Below are positions 22,178-33,000 of a stretch of 64,000 bases of DNA, piece by piece (positions within the stretch are counted from its first letter, which is position 1; the number at the start of each line of letters is the position of its first letter). The DNA is from Orbicella faveolata (lineage: Eukaryota > Cnidaria > Anthozoa > Scleractinia > Merulinidae). The stretch lies in the NCBI RefSeq assembly GCF_002042975.1, contig NW_018149472.1:2081158-2145157 (forward strand), written 5' to 3'. The notes under the pieces are model-generated. The model did no database searches, was not told the DNA's origin, and saw only the letters and a program-made list of their open reading frames with translations. Position numbers and translations under genes: made by a program.

Positions 22178-22873
22178 TTACACCACAAGAAACTTGCTTC
22201 GTTTAGATTGAAGGCCCCTTTCTTGTAGAAAACTTGCTTTTCTTTTTCCCGCTGCCCTCTTGAGCTTTCCAACAACTTGCGCCAAGGCGGATGAAGAACA
22301 GTAGAAGATGAAGGTAGGCCATTCATCGCAACCTTCACCGTACGTGAAATTTTTCTCTACAAGCTTCATTCCAGCTCGGCTGAATAATGTCTCTAACATG
22401 GGGAATACCGTGGGGCAAATTACACTCAGTTCTTTGTCAAGCGCGTAACTGAAGACAAACAGAAGAAGTAATTGGATAATGCTCGGCTTTGTGTCCCTGT
22501 ACTCCTTCGCTACGGCTCCTCGTTGTACTTCAATCAGTTGATGATCTTCTTGTTGCTGGAGAACTCTTCTCATGGATGGTAGCTGGCTGGCCGGGTACAA
22601 CTCAATGTCGAGCTTCCCGAGAGAATTATTTCGTTGAACAGCGCGTGTTACGCCGATTAGTTCCCCTTCTTTGTAGGCACCAAACCAAATGGATGACTCG
22701 TCAAAAGCGTCGCAGAGAATCGGTTTGCTTTGCTTATCTTTTTCCACACGAAAGCCGGTCGGCCCGTCTTCACGAAACTCCCATCCCATCTCTCGGATAT
22801 AGACTTCGTATAGAAGACGTTTCGCTAGATTTATAGAGTCACAATCGTTCAAAATTCTGACGCAAAAATCCAT
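22178..22873 (-). CDS. Intronless GNAT-fold acyltransferase, acyl-homoserine-lactone-synthase / FeeM-like
   Basis: Seen: 231 residues from ATG at 22871-22873 to the stop at 22178; no intron. Residues 17-31 (AKRLLYEVYIREMGW) give the N-terminal helix with spaced Arg/Glu of LuxI-type enzymes. Residues 55-77 (D.FDES..WFGAY..GELIGVTR) form the sheet with the conserved Asp, Gly and Arg. Residues 114-126 (IEVQRGAVAKEYR) match the E.(S/Q)R.AV..(E/D)YR core, with Glu115 at the catalytic-type position. Residues 150-173 (SVICPTVFPMLETLFSRAGMKLVE) match the C-terminal acceptor segment. The tail (203-228) is Lys/Arg-rich. Known of the fold: transfer of acyl groups from acyl-carrier protein or CoA to an amine. 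The substrate here cannot be told. A plain GNAT N-acetyltransferase is the alternative. Single-exon structure and similarity to a mainly bacterial group suggest horizontal transfer or retroposition; this is inference. Confidence 0.7.
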   Translation of the reverse strand: MDFCVRILNDCDSINLAKRLLYEVYIREMGWEFREDGPTGFRVEKDKQSKPILCDAFDESSIWFGAYKEGELIGVTRAVQRNNSLGKLDIELYPASQLPSMRRVLQQQEDHQLIEVQRGAVAKEYRDTKPSIIQLLLLFVFSYALDKELSVICPTVFPMLETLFSRAGMKLVEKNFTYGEGCDEWPTFIFYCSSSALAQVVGKLKRAAGKRKASFLQERGLQSKRSKFLVV

Positions 22874-22939
22874 CTTTGAAGAGAAATTACTGTCTTCGAT
22901 TCGCCAAGGTGAGAAATAAATCACCGTATTTTTTTAGCG

Positions 22940-22949
22940 TTATATATAT
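22940..22949 (-). promoter_or_regulatory. TATA-like element of the acyltransferase gene
   Basis: On the minus strand GATATATATAACG lies 67-79 bases upstream of the ATG at 22873, a fitting place for a TATA box with a short 5' UTR. Composition is AT-rich here, so chance is possible. Confidence 0.4.
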
Positions 22950-25900
22950 CCTTCAGCATGGTGTACACACCGGTTGTTCAGGACTGGCTGTTTATGATAT
23001 CCCGCACTCTGAACTTTCCCGCCAAAGTTCACTAGCAGTCACATATCACGGGTAGCAGAGAATTGCCTATTGGTCATGTGTGCTCTGTGTTCCATATTTG
23101 GTCCTCGGAGCACGTGCATCGAGGGTGGCTTGCATAGCTGATAGAGTCTTGTGACTAAAGCCTTGGTAACGGTCAGCTTTCCCGCCGGAATGTAGGCAGT
23201 CCTGGTCTCAAACGGTGCGCTCGGTTGTATTTGACCTACACAGATCATTAAATTATCAAAATTTTCCAACCTGAAAAAATTTTAAGACCAGAAAATCAAG
23301 CCACAGAAAAAGTTCCAATCACGACGAACTGGCGGTTGCCACCGTTGATCACGTGACGTTGTCAATCAAAATTTTTCCGGCTTTGCAGCTGAGTCAATGA
23401 ATAAGTCTACAAACAATGGCTTGAATCACATACTGAAAATTATGAATGGAAAACGTTAAGCGCTACTGCTAGGGGGGAACTGCGGTATATTCGAAGAAAG
23501 AATCTTAGGGAAGAGAAGAACGTAACAATTTTTTCTGGATTTTTTCCGTAATCGTTTGAGTTTGATTTTTTATTTTAGTTTTAGGTATACGCAGCAAGTC
23601 TCGGTCAGAATCATTTCTGTGTTGATAGCAAAATCAAGTACCCCAAATGATATTCAATTAGGATCAAGTTTTCAGTTCCCTCGTTATGATGGTTGCATTA
23701 TAATTTCCCTCCTCTTCAATTTTCTCTTCTGCTTGTCGTCACGTCATTTATATTGTAGCACTTGAGCTGCAACATGCTGAGCGTAGATTGTGTTTCATTT
23801 TTACGAATACTGAACTAAACCTACACTGGGTCATTTGAAATCATGGAGCATTTCTAAACGACGAAGTCAGACCTGAGCCAAGACATTAAAAAAAGGCGGG
23901 GGATAGTCTTCTAAATCTCCTCGTTCGTCCACTATTTTACTTACGCTAAACCCGGCGGCTGTACTTTGTTCGCTACAGTCGGAAATTTCAATTTTTGTTT
24001 TGACGATTTGAGAGTCGTACTGCTGTTGTTAAGGAAATATAGACTCGTGACTTGAGTCAAGGCAACGAGAAGTTTATCAACAGAATGTGTGAATTTTGTT
24101 TGTTTTAAGGGACCCGATACCGAGAAAAATATCGATGTCTGGAATAAACAAGTTATGTCGTATAAACAAAAACACTTTGTTTTAATTCCGTAGAGGTTCC
24201 AATAAGTTAAAATTAAATGGCAAGCCGAAAGATAATTTCAATACATCTTTAAAAACCGCTCTACGTATTTTGGCAGAACTTGAATTTTTTGCTAATTAGT
24301 CTGTGTCACTGCTTGACCGAAGCGCAACATACTGCATCATTTTTTTAAAGGTAGATGCTCTGTTGTACCTTTTAGTGAATATTCCAATTTAGGGGCTTCA
24401 TAAACTGCTCTAATTTTGTCCTATTTCACCCATAACTTTGGTCTGCTCGAATTCTATGTACCCCTTGTCCTTGTTTTTGAATTTGTCCTAATTCGAATAA
24501 ATTGCCACAATAAAAATGGTCAGCGTAAACTAAAAACTAACTTGACAGCAATTATTGGAGACAGTTGAATGTATTGGGAACAATTTCAAATAAACAAGCT
24601 TTGAAGAAAAGAAGTGACCTTGACTAGTCGTGAGTACTGAGGTGACCAACTTGAAGAGAATACACAACTGATCATTACGCAAGAACGTAACTGAATGATT
24701 TTGGACCCATTCTGCGAGGACCGACTGAGTAATGTTTATTTTCTGAGCCATTTACAAGCTTTTATAGTGTTCCCCCTACACCTTAATCAACCGTAAACCT
24801 GAATCCTCCGGCTCTTTTTCCGAATCGAACGTAAAATTGTTGTTACACCGTGCTCCGTGCCTGAGTACGGTGTAACAACGGGAGGGAACGACGCAGAGAG
24901 CTTTAACTAGACTCAAGCGGTTTATTCCCCTATTGCTTTTATGAAATGACGCCATCAGTGCCAAGTAACATAGTGGTATAATTGAAGATTAAGGGCCTCA
25001 CATAAAATCTATTATATTGAATCAATCACAGCACGCGTAACATTCGGCTAAGATTGTTTATAAATATATACTTCCTTGATCCCACGCGTTCTTGCTGTCT
25101 AAAACATTCAAAATTCTCCCAGGTTCGCAAAAATCTCAGTCATTCTTCCTTCCGAAATCCAACTCCAAGTTTCAAAATTCTAACCGAAACTCGTTGTTCG
25201 GTGCAATGCGGGGTTCCGTCTTAATGCGTTACTCCTTTAGAACCAGAGGCTTCTGCGTCCAAACGCCAACCTCCTCGAATTTGCATCCTTCAATGATTGA
25301 AATTTCCAGACCGGAGAAACCGAATTGAAGAGTGAATTTTCAAGTGTTGAATTAAGAAAACTGCCGTTAAATACTCTAAAATTTTCATTGTGTTTCATAT
25401 CCGTTCTCTTCTTAAAACTAGTTTATTTCTACCACGTTCAAACACCACAAATATCCGTGTTGACCTCGACAAGGAGCATCAAAAGAAAGGGAGCATCCGT
25501 TCTTTTGTAGAGAAACAAGAGAGCAGTTAGATAGGAGAGGGGTTGCAGTCGAAAAGGATATGAACTTTGTGAACGGAAATTGAATTTTGAAGGAGAGCAA
25601 TTTTTGAATTAAATGCTAGCTGGGAGCCATTTCATGTGACGGTAAAAATTGACATATTCATTCACGCACAGCAATTCCACTCCAGTTTCTTACAATCAAG
25701 GAACACTTCATGAACAAACAGTAACACTTGTCCCGTATTTTCAACAAAGTTATTTAATGATCTCTTCCGAATTTCTCCTCTTTGCATCGCTTCATAATGA
25801 GGCGTATAGGCCAGGAGAATCACTCAAATGATCGAAAATTTCACATTTTCCCAATTTCTCCGAAATAGCATTACTCGCATGATGTATGGGAGATCTCTAA

Positions 25901-28900
25901 GAAGAATTTATAGATTGCCAGTTCCGAATGTTATACAACGCAGAACAAATGCAAACATATGGTTGTTTTATCCTCAAGAGAAGGAAGACCTTTGAATAGT
26001 TTTAAACCATTTTTATTGTTTTTGAGGCTAGGTTCAACTAAACATTCTGAAGAAAACGAAGATATAGGCTGCAAATCTATTTTTACCTATGGAGTATTTC
26101 CTGAACGGACGGAACCTTAACTATCGCGGAAATGAAACTAAAGTAATAATTGAACAAAACGACAAAGAAACAATTGGACAACACATAGAAAATGTGAATA
26201 ATGCCAGAGAAGATTCAGAATTCATTGTTTAACCAAGTTAAGATTTTTTTAAGGGAAAAATTTTGACGGAGGTCCGTTTACAAGTGAGCTTTTTTTTCCT
26301 GAAATGATCAACAGTGTTTTTGGGAGTAAAAAATAATTTGTGTCTTCCTGCAAGAACGAATAACGCATTTTTCTAAAGGTTTGCGATGTTTCCTAAAAAA
26401 ATGAACATTCAGGCTCGTTCAAATATACACTATGCATACCATATTAAGCACGCGAGGAACAAAAATTAATAACCACTGTCTAAATCGTGTCCTTAATTTT
26501 AAAAAAAGATCTTCTCATTCCAATTGTGAAGTTGATAATATTACTCCGCTGATTTGATTTACAATTTCGTGCTTTTCAGAGCCAGCTGATTCTTGCCAAC
26601 TTATCACGCCTCTGTAGTATCTATAAAAATATGAAAAATTCATGAAAATGATCGACGATGGTTTTAATAAACTATTACACGCTGATCTGTAGTTCAGGTT
26701 CTATTAGCTACAAAACAACAAACCACAAAGAAAAGTCGCTAAACTCTAAGTTCAACTAAACTAGTTTGGGTTGAGTTGCTCAGTGACTATTTGTTAAAGT
26801 ATCATTTTAATTTGATTCTCGAGGACATTATACAATTTGGTGGTCGATCACACGCTGAGCTTAGCATGCGCCGATTAACTTGATGTCTGTTTGATGGACT
26901 ACAGCGTAATTCATTAAGCTCTAATGAGACGAAATCATAGAGCGATTAAAGCGATGGCACGACCGTTTAACGCATTTCCGGTCACTCTTACCGGGCATTG
27001 TTTGAGCTCGGTTGCAGTAGCAGTGTTCAGCGCCTTTCAAAAGTTGCCATTCGGCGGTATCTCACGCAACGAAATAAACCCGTTCATTATTTGATTTCAA
27101 CAAATTTGTTTTAATAAAGCAGCTCCGTGTTCTAGTCAAGTATGATGGATGACTGCATGTAAAACAAAGGGTCAACGGGAATTGTTATTGATGCGGCTCT
27201 TCTGAAGTGCTACCCACCCCTGGCGCCTCGGAGTCGACCCATTGAATGCGTTCGCTGTACTGTTTGAAAACACGGCAGAGCAAAACAAAAAAGATCGATC
27301 AGCTTTTGTTTAACATAGACCAACTACGCGTGGCTCGGTACGATCGTATTTACCTCAGCAATTTCAGAAATGCATTATCAGAGAAATGGCATACACGAAT
27401 TGGCTCTTCTTACTCATTCATTTGTCAAAAAAAAAGAAAATAAAACTATTTTTGCATCTTGTACAATGGTGTTTTAGTTTTGTAGGGTTCTCTTTACTAA
27501 CATTTTTGTCTTATTTCAGTTAGACTTGACTGCCTAATCTCTGCGGGCATGTTTTAACCACGCTAGCAGTATTAAATTCCAGTAATTTATTGTCACTCCA
27601 ACACACTCAAGCTCAATTCGGAGATGGTTTTCTCTTCTTGTAAATTCATCCTGTCTCTTTTATTTTATTCTTTTTCGGAAAACATTTCATACATGTCGGC
27701 GGCATTCATGAATTCTCTTATCACATTGCTTTTCGCACATTATTAACGGCCATTCTCAGTATTTCCAGGCCGCTGTTGCCTTCAGACAGCCGAAAATGCC
27801 GCCACACTTACATGGAGTCAGAAAGGAAACGTCGTGTCTTGCCCAAGATGGTCTTGCTTGTGTTATTATTAACGTTTCCCATCGTACGCCGGGGACAGTT
27901 TGTACGTTTTCTTTCTACGCACGTGTTTCTGCCCCCTGCGCACACTGTAATTTTTTTCCGCTGGAAGAGAAAAATTAGCCCCATTTGTTCTAATTACCAC
28001 AAGTGTGTTCAGGAGATTCGGGTAATTTATATTACAAACAACTCTTACTGAAGTGTCACTTGAAAAAAGCTGCCTGCAAGCGCTATAAAGTGACTAGTGA
28101 TTTATGAATCACAAGCTATAGAAGAAAAGGCAAAAATATTTCTACGACAACACGGTTATAGTCTCAACTGATTGAACATTTAATAAACTTGCTATTTGTC
28201 TAGTTGAGGCATCTGAGATCCATATCTACACTTATTAATAATAATTTCAGCTACTAAAGCAGAACGTTTTTTGTTCTGTTTCGCGAGTTTTGCACGTGCC
28301 TACATGTAGAACATTTTTTTGGTTTCCGCTGGTTGTGTAAGTGCGTCTCCTCATATTCTCCAGTCAATACAGCTCTTGTTAGCAGCCCGCTGTGACGACG
28401 ACAAAACCCTGCTAGAGAACGATCAGTCACAGATGTTTGCTGTGGAGAAATCATTCACGTTGAATACGAAAGTTATTAACCGCACGAATGGTTAAAATAA
28501 GCAAATCCTTGACATATATCTGGTTTACAAGGTCGGAGCAAGTGCCGCTAAAAATAGGATGATTTGCTATTTCAATCCATATTTTTTTAAATTATGATGT
28601 GTTAAAATTTCTACCCCCTTTGTGTAAACGGTGGGAATTCAGCCAGTTTGCCTCCAGGTCTCGCTACAGTGTGAAACCCGCGAATTTATCGCTAAATTAA
28701 AAGATAAGGAACTTGTTATATTAAATCCTTTTGAAGACAAAGATTTGGTTTTTGTTTTCCACGCCTTAATATTTTATCTACAACGAGATGAAATGGACGC
28801 TTTTAATTAAATTTATCACCCGGTTGTCTTGGCTGGTTCACTCACTCGCACGCGCCGTATAACAGGCGCCAGCAGTTTACCGAGTTAGCAGTGCGATGAC

Positions 28901-29067
28901 GTAGTGTATTTGTTGACTAGCCAATCATGAAATTAATCTACCTATCTAATTATAGCGCTGAATTATGACTAGTGCGAGAGAATATTGATCTCGACAGCCT
29001 GGTGCCTCTCTCATTTGTAGCTTGAGCCAGTGTTCCGTTGATTACGGTTTTCAAACGCGTGTCTAAC
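22950..29067. other. 6.1 kb intergenic region
   Basis: No gene, tRNA or transposon with definable ends was recognised apart from the hairpin at 24839-24879. The last 300 bases before 29068 are the presumed promoter and 5' UTR of the homeobox gene. Confidence 0.45.
24839..24879. repeat. Perfect 13-base-pair hairpin
   Basis: GTTGTTACACCGT at 24839-24851 is the exact reverse complement of ACGGTGTAACAAC at 24867-24879, with a 15-base loop. Could be a MITE relic or a structural element; no T-run follows, so it is not a clear terminator. Confidence 0.5.
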
Positions 29068-30030
29068 ATGGACTGTTTTTATCAAGCAAATCAGAGAATT
29101 CGCCCGCCTTCCTACTTCAATTCTCCACCTATAATGTACGGTTATGGAGTTCCATCGTACTATTCCCCACCGTTTTTCCCGCTGGGCCGTAACTCTGAGA
29201 TTCACATGCCGCCAGGGGCTTCTACAAGCCCTCCTTTGAGAGCTGCAAACCCAGTGACGAACTCGGAAAACCGTACAAGCCCTGTTTCGACAGCGTCTCA
29301 AAGCCCTCCTGAATCACCGAGCGAAAGTTCCACTCACGAAACAAACGAGCTTAGCGATGAGCCCTGCCAATCTGGAAAGGATGCTAGCGAGTCAGAAGAT
29401 AAAACAGGTGAGAGGAGATAAGATTTATTTGTTAAAAACGCTTGTGCAGAGCTCAACATGTCCAAGTTTAAGATTTGCGAAGAGTGTTCTTTGGAGTTTG
29501 CCACAAGTTGAACGGGTTTTAAACAATGTTTGAATGTGAGATCACTTCAATTACTCACGGGTCAGTTAAAATAAAGAACAGAATAACTCACCCAAAGTAA
29601 ATATTTAAAAATTAAGTCTTGCATCTCTTTGCTGGATGAAATACTTTGCCTCATGTCTTTAAATGACCTGAATTTAAATCTACTCTACCTTCAAACACTT
29701 TTCATTTACCGGATCACTTACTAATAGAATTCAAATTTGTTCAAATATTTAGACGAAGAAGAGGATAAAGATGTCCCCTGGCACTACAAACAGCCTTTCA
29801 AGCATCGAAGACGAGTTGCTTACAAGCGAAATCAAATTTTGGAATTAGAAAAAGAATTTCACTTCACACGGTACCTCACGAAGGAAAGACGCACAGAAAT
29901 GGCAACAATGCTACAACTCTCCGAGCGACAAATCAAAATTTGGTTCCAAAATCGACGAATGAAGTGGAAAAAAGACAACAAGCCGGTAATACCGACAAGT
30001 AGAGGAATGCGGCGAGGCTGCACAAGATAG
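29068..30030 (+). CDS. Hox-like homeobox protein with atypical W motif (2 exons)
   Basis: Seen: exon 1 29068-29407 and exon 2 29753-30030 join in phase 1, GT-AG, giving 205 residues. The N-terminus is aromatic/Pro-rich ([19 protein letters not shown]), then a Ser/Pro/Glu region and an acidic stretch (DEEEDKD). The homeodomain is at about 130-189 with [19 protein letters not shown] and [16 protein letters not shown]5, W48, Q50 and N51 are present. There is no [13 protein letters not shown] sits only seven residues before the homeodomain. A Trp just before the homeodomain is known in posterior Hox and Cdx/ParaHox proteins. The YLTKERR segment also points away from the Hox1-3 types, so a non-anterior cnidarian Hox (for example the HoxE/anthox1a type) is my guess; an alignment is needed to settle it. 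The C-terminus after the homeodomain is short and basic. Confidence 0.85.
29408..29752 (+). other. Intron of the W-motif homeobox gene
   Basis: A compact 345-base intron with clear donor (CAG|GTGAGA) and acceptor (ATATTTAG). It is much shorter than the introns of the two other complete Hox genes in the window. Confidence 0.85.
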
Positions 30031-33000
30031 ATGTGTTACAAATGTTTTGAGATTATCAATTACAATTGTCGTAAATCCTTTTAGTACAGACTTGAAGGTG
30101 TATAAAAATTTCTCTTTCCCGTTTGTCGGGCGAATAGAGTGTTACGCAGCCACCTAAGTGTTACAAATTACGTTCAATTTTCATTCCACCACATGTACGG
30201 GGTCTTGTCAAGTCTTTGTCGGTTCGCATTCATTGACTGTCAGTCCAAGGGATCAGTGAGCCAACGCGAGCGTATCGGACACAGGCGTTGAAAAAGAAAT
30301 TTGTGAAATTGTAAATAAAACATGAAGTCTTGTTCACAGTTTCAGTCAGACGTCCGTAGACCGGTTATAGATGAGGTGTTAAGCCGATTCGTCCAAACAG
30401 AGACAACGAGGCTCTGGCACTTCAATCTTTGTTCCAGTGCTTTGTTTTTCAAACGTTAATGTTATCTTAAACTAAAGCATTGTGAACTCAACTATACGCT
30501 TCGTCTCTCTTTCTGTGTCATTGCACTTTAACAGTTTAAGACATATTCGTTTTTTATCGAGTGCTATTGTAAAGCGACATTTAATAATTCAATACTGAAA
30601 GAGTTCTGTACTTTTTCTCCTGTACATCTGTTTAGACGCGGATTAAAATCTCCAGCAATTAAAAGTACTATACTCTAAACTCCATTTATCGACATTCGTA
30701 TAAACCATATGTAGAATATTTAAATGGTTTGTGTAAAATGTTTTTATGCCAGTAGCAATAAAACCATTTTTCAAAGCTCTCCATTTGTCGTAATAATTTT
30801 GTAGTGAAACTTTTCTCATCCACGATTTATTCTACAGTCGAGTGTGTTAATATGTACAGTTTCCTGTGTACAAGATGTTCTTGTTGTTTGCCACTAAAAA
30901 CTGCAACTGACGTCCTTTAAGTAATGTTAACTCATACTCATTTATTCAAGAAAGCAACGCGAAATTCCCTGACCGCCGATAGGAGTTTCCATAACTATAG
31001 CGAGTGTTTCTTTGAGCTCACCAGCACGCTTTCATTTCCCCAACTGAAATTAAGCTGTAGTTCTTTAAATTCTACACGCTAGATACAGTTGCTGCTAGTA
31101 GAAATATCTTATCTGTCGTTTTCTTAATATATGCGATTTCAAACCAATTTCTATTGAAAGTATTAAAGTCTCCTTGCAAATGATCGTAGCGACGCTGGGG
31201 GCAACTGTTATGTTGTTGAACGAGCTTTTCAAGGGTCACTGAATGGCAAATTTATTGTGAAGTTATCTGTTTGATTAAGCAAATTATTAAATAAAAACAA
31301 TTAATACTGAAAATACACTTTTATGCCTTCAAGGCTAAAGTGCAAATTTGCATGAGTTATGGCGATAAAGATCGCTAGTTGTTTTAATCACAGAGGCCGA
31401 GAAATAGTCTACGGCATTCGCCATGTTAAACATGTTTGAGTCTCACTGAGTCACTCTAGTGAAACTAAACTTTGAAAAATGTCCATAACTTTAGCCGGCT
31501 TTTTGCTCAATATTTCTAAAACCTAAACAACGTTTTGTTCAATATGACATAACATATGGATAGCTTAATTGTTTTGGATATGACAATTTCGACCTTTTGT
31601 TGAATCCACCATTTGAACTGTGTTGAAAATTGAAGCTACTTCTGTGTTGAAAACAGTTGAAAACAACGTGTACTGAAGTAAATATTTGTATATGTGTTTC
31701 GAGGATAGATAAACCTCTCTTCTTTTTTCTATCACAACATGTGGCGACATAATTTGAACAGTTAACTTCGATAGAGCTCTTGAATTTAATTTCATGAGCT
31801 CTCCAAGAAGATACGGCAGAATACCGAATGAACTGCAACAAACAATTGCGGAATACATATATTCTGCTCGTTCACAAACTGGAGCCAGTGAAAGTTTTAA
31901 CTATAAAAATTGCAAATTAAGACCCTCGTATATTCCTTTTGTCCCTCCATGATTAACAATTCGATTTTTAAGATACTGAATGCTGCTGACAAGTAGAGAG
32001 AACAAATTTTTAATTACGCCATTAGCCTTCTGCGACATTCGTGTTCTAGTGGCTCGGCTGTTGCGGAGGCTTTGCCCTTCGCTCATTAAATGTTTCCAAT
32101 CTTTTCTGTTTTTCACAGATTGAACGGCAAAGAATTCTAGTTTAAAAAAGCCCACTTCTTCTCGATACTCTGTGTGTAATAACCCAAACTACAACTCTAG
32201 CATGAAATATGCAATTCAAATGGCCATAAAGATAACTTGAGACTATTTTGGTGCAATTTTCGAGGGTCGCTTCATATGACAGGTTTTGTGTTTCGAAATG
32301 TCGCAACATTTCGTTGCTGCAGTTGTAACCAGCAGCAGAGAAGGGAAAAGTTGTTTTTTCTTTGCCACTCTTAAACGATTAACAGCTTTTTCACCAAAGT
32401 TAATTGTGCGTATAAACAGAATCTCTTGCTAGGTGTGAAAAATGTCAACTTTGCTAAAGAGCTTGGTCTCCAGCAGTCGATATTACTTCGAGTTCAATCT
32501 CCCGATTTTCTCGCACAAAATGTCCGTATGATCACCACGATAGCAAAGGTAAGATCTAAGATACCCTCAAAGAGTTTAACCGAACTCCAGACAACGAATT
32601 ATTGAAATACGAATAGAATTTCGTTTGATGCAGTCAAGAGGCTTCCTGGGGTTTCAACCTATTAGCCATGTTGTCGATTTCCTTTGTCAAACCACAGTGT
32701 ACAAGTTCAAAAGCCTTTCTGCTCTAGATTTAAACAGACGTGGAAGATACTATAACAACACAAAAGGAAGAAAAAGCTATCGTAATGTACGGAAAATATT
32801 GACAACTTTACGGACGGCAAAAATGAACGAGGACTAGAGCACATTTTTACAAGTAGTTAGTTTACAAGCCTCACATTTGCCTGTGAACTGAATGATTTCA
32901 TTGTACAAAGTGTTTCTCTCGAGATATTCGTTATGCTGCAGGAATTTTAATTTATGACATAGTTCTATTGCATCATTCAAAAGCGCTGAAGTTATGAAAC

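Noticed and set aside
27776-28051. 91-codon frame with hydrophobic segment
   Set aside because: Overlapped by another frame of similar length, no recognisable motif, no splice or promoter support.
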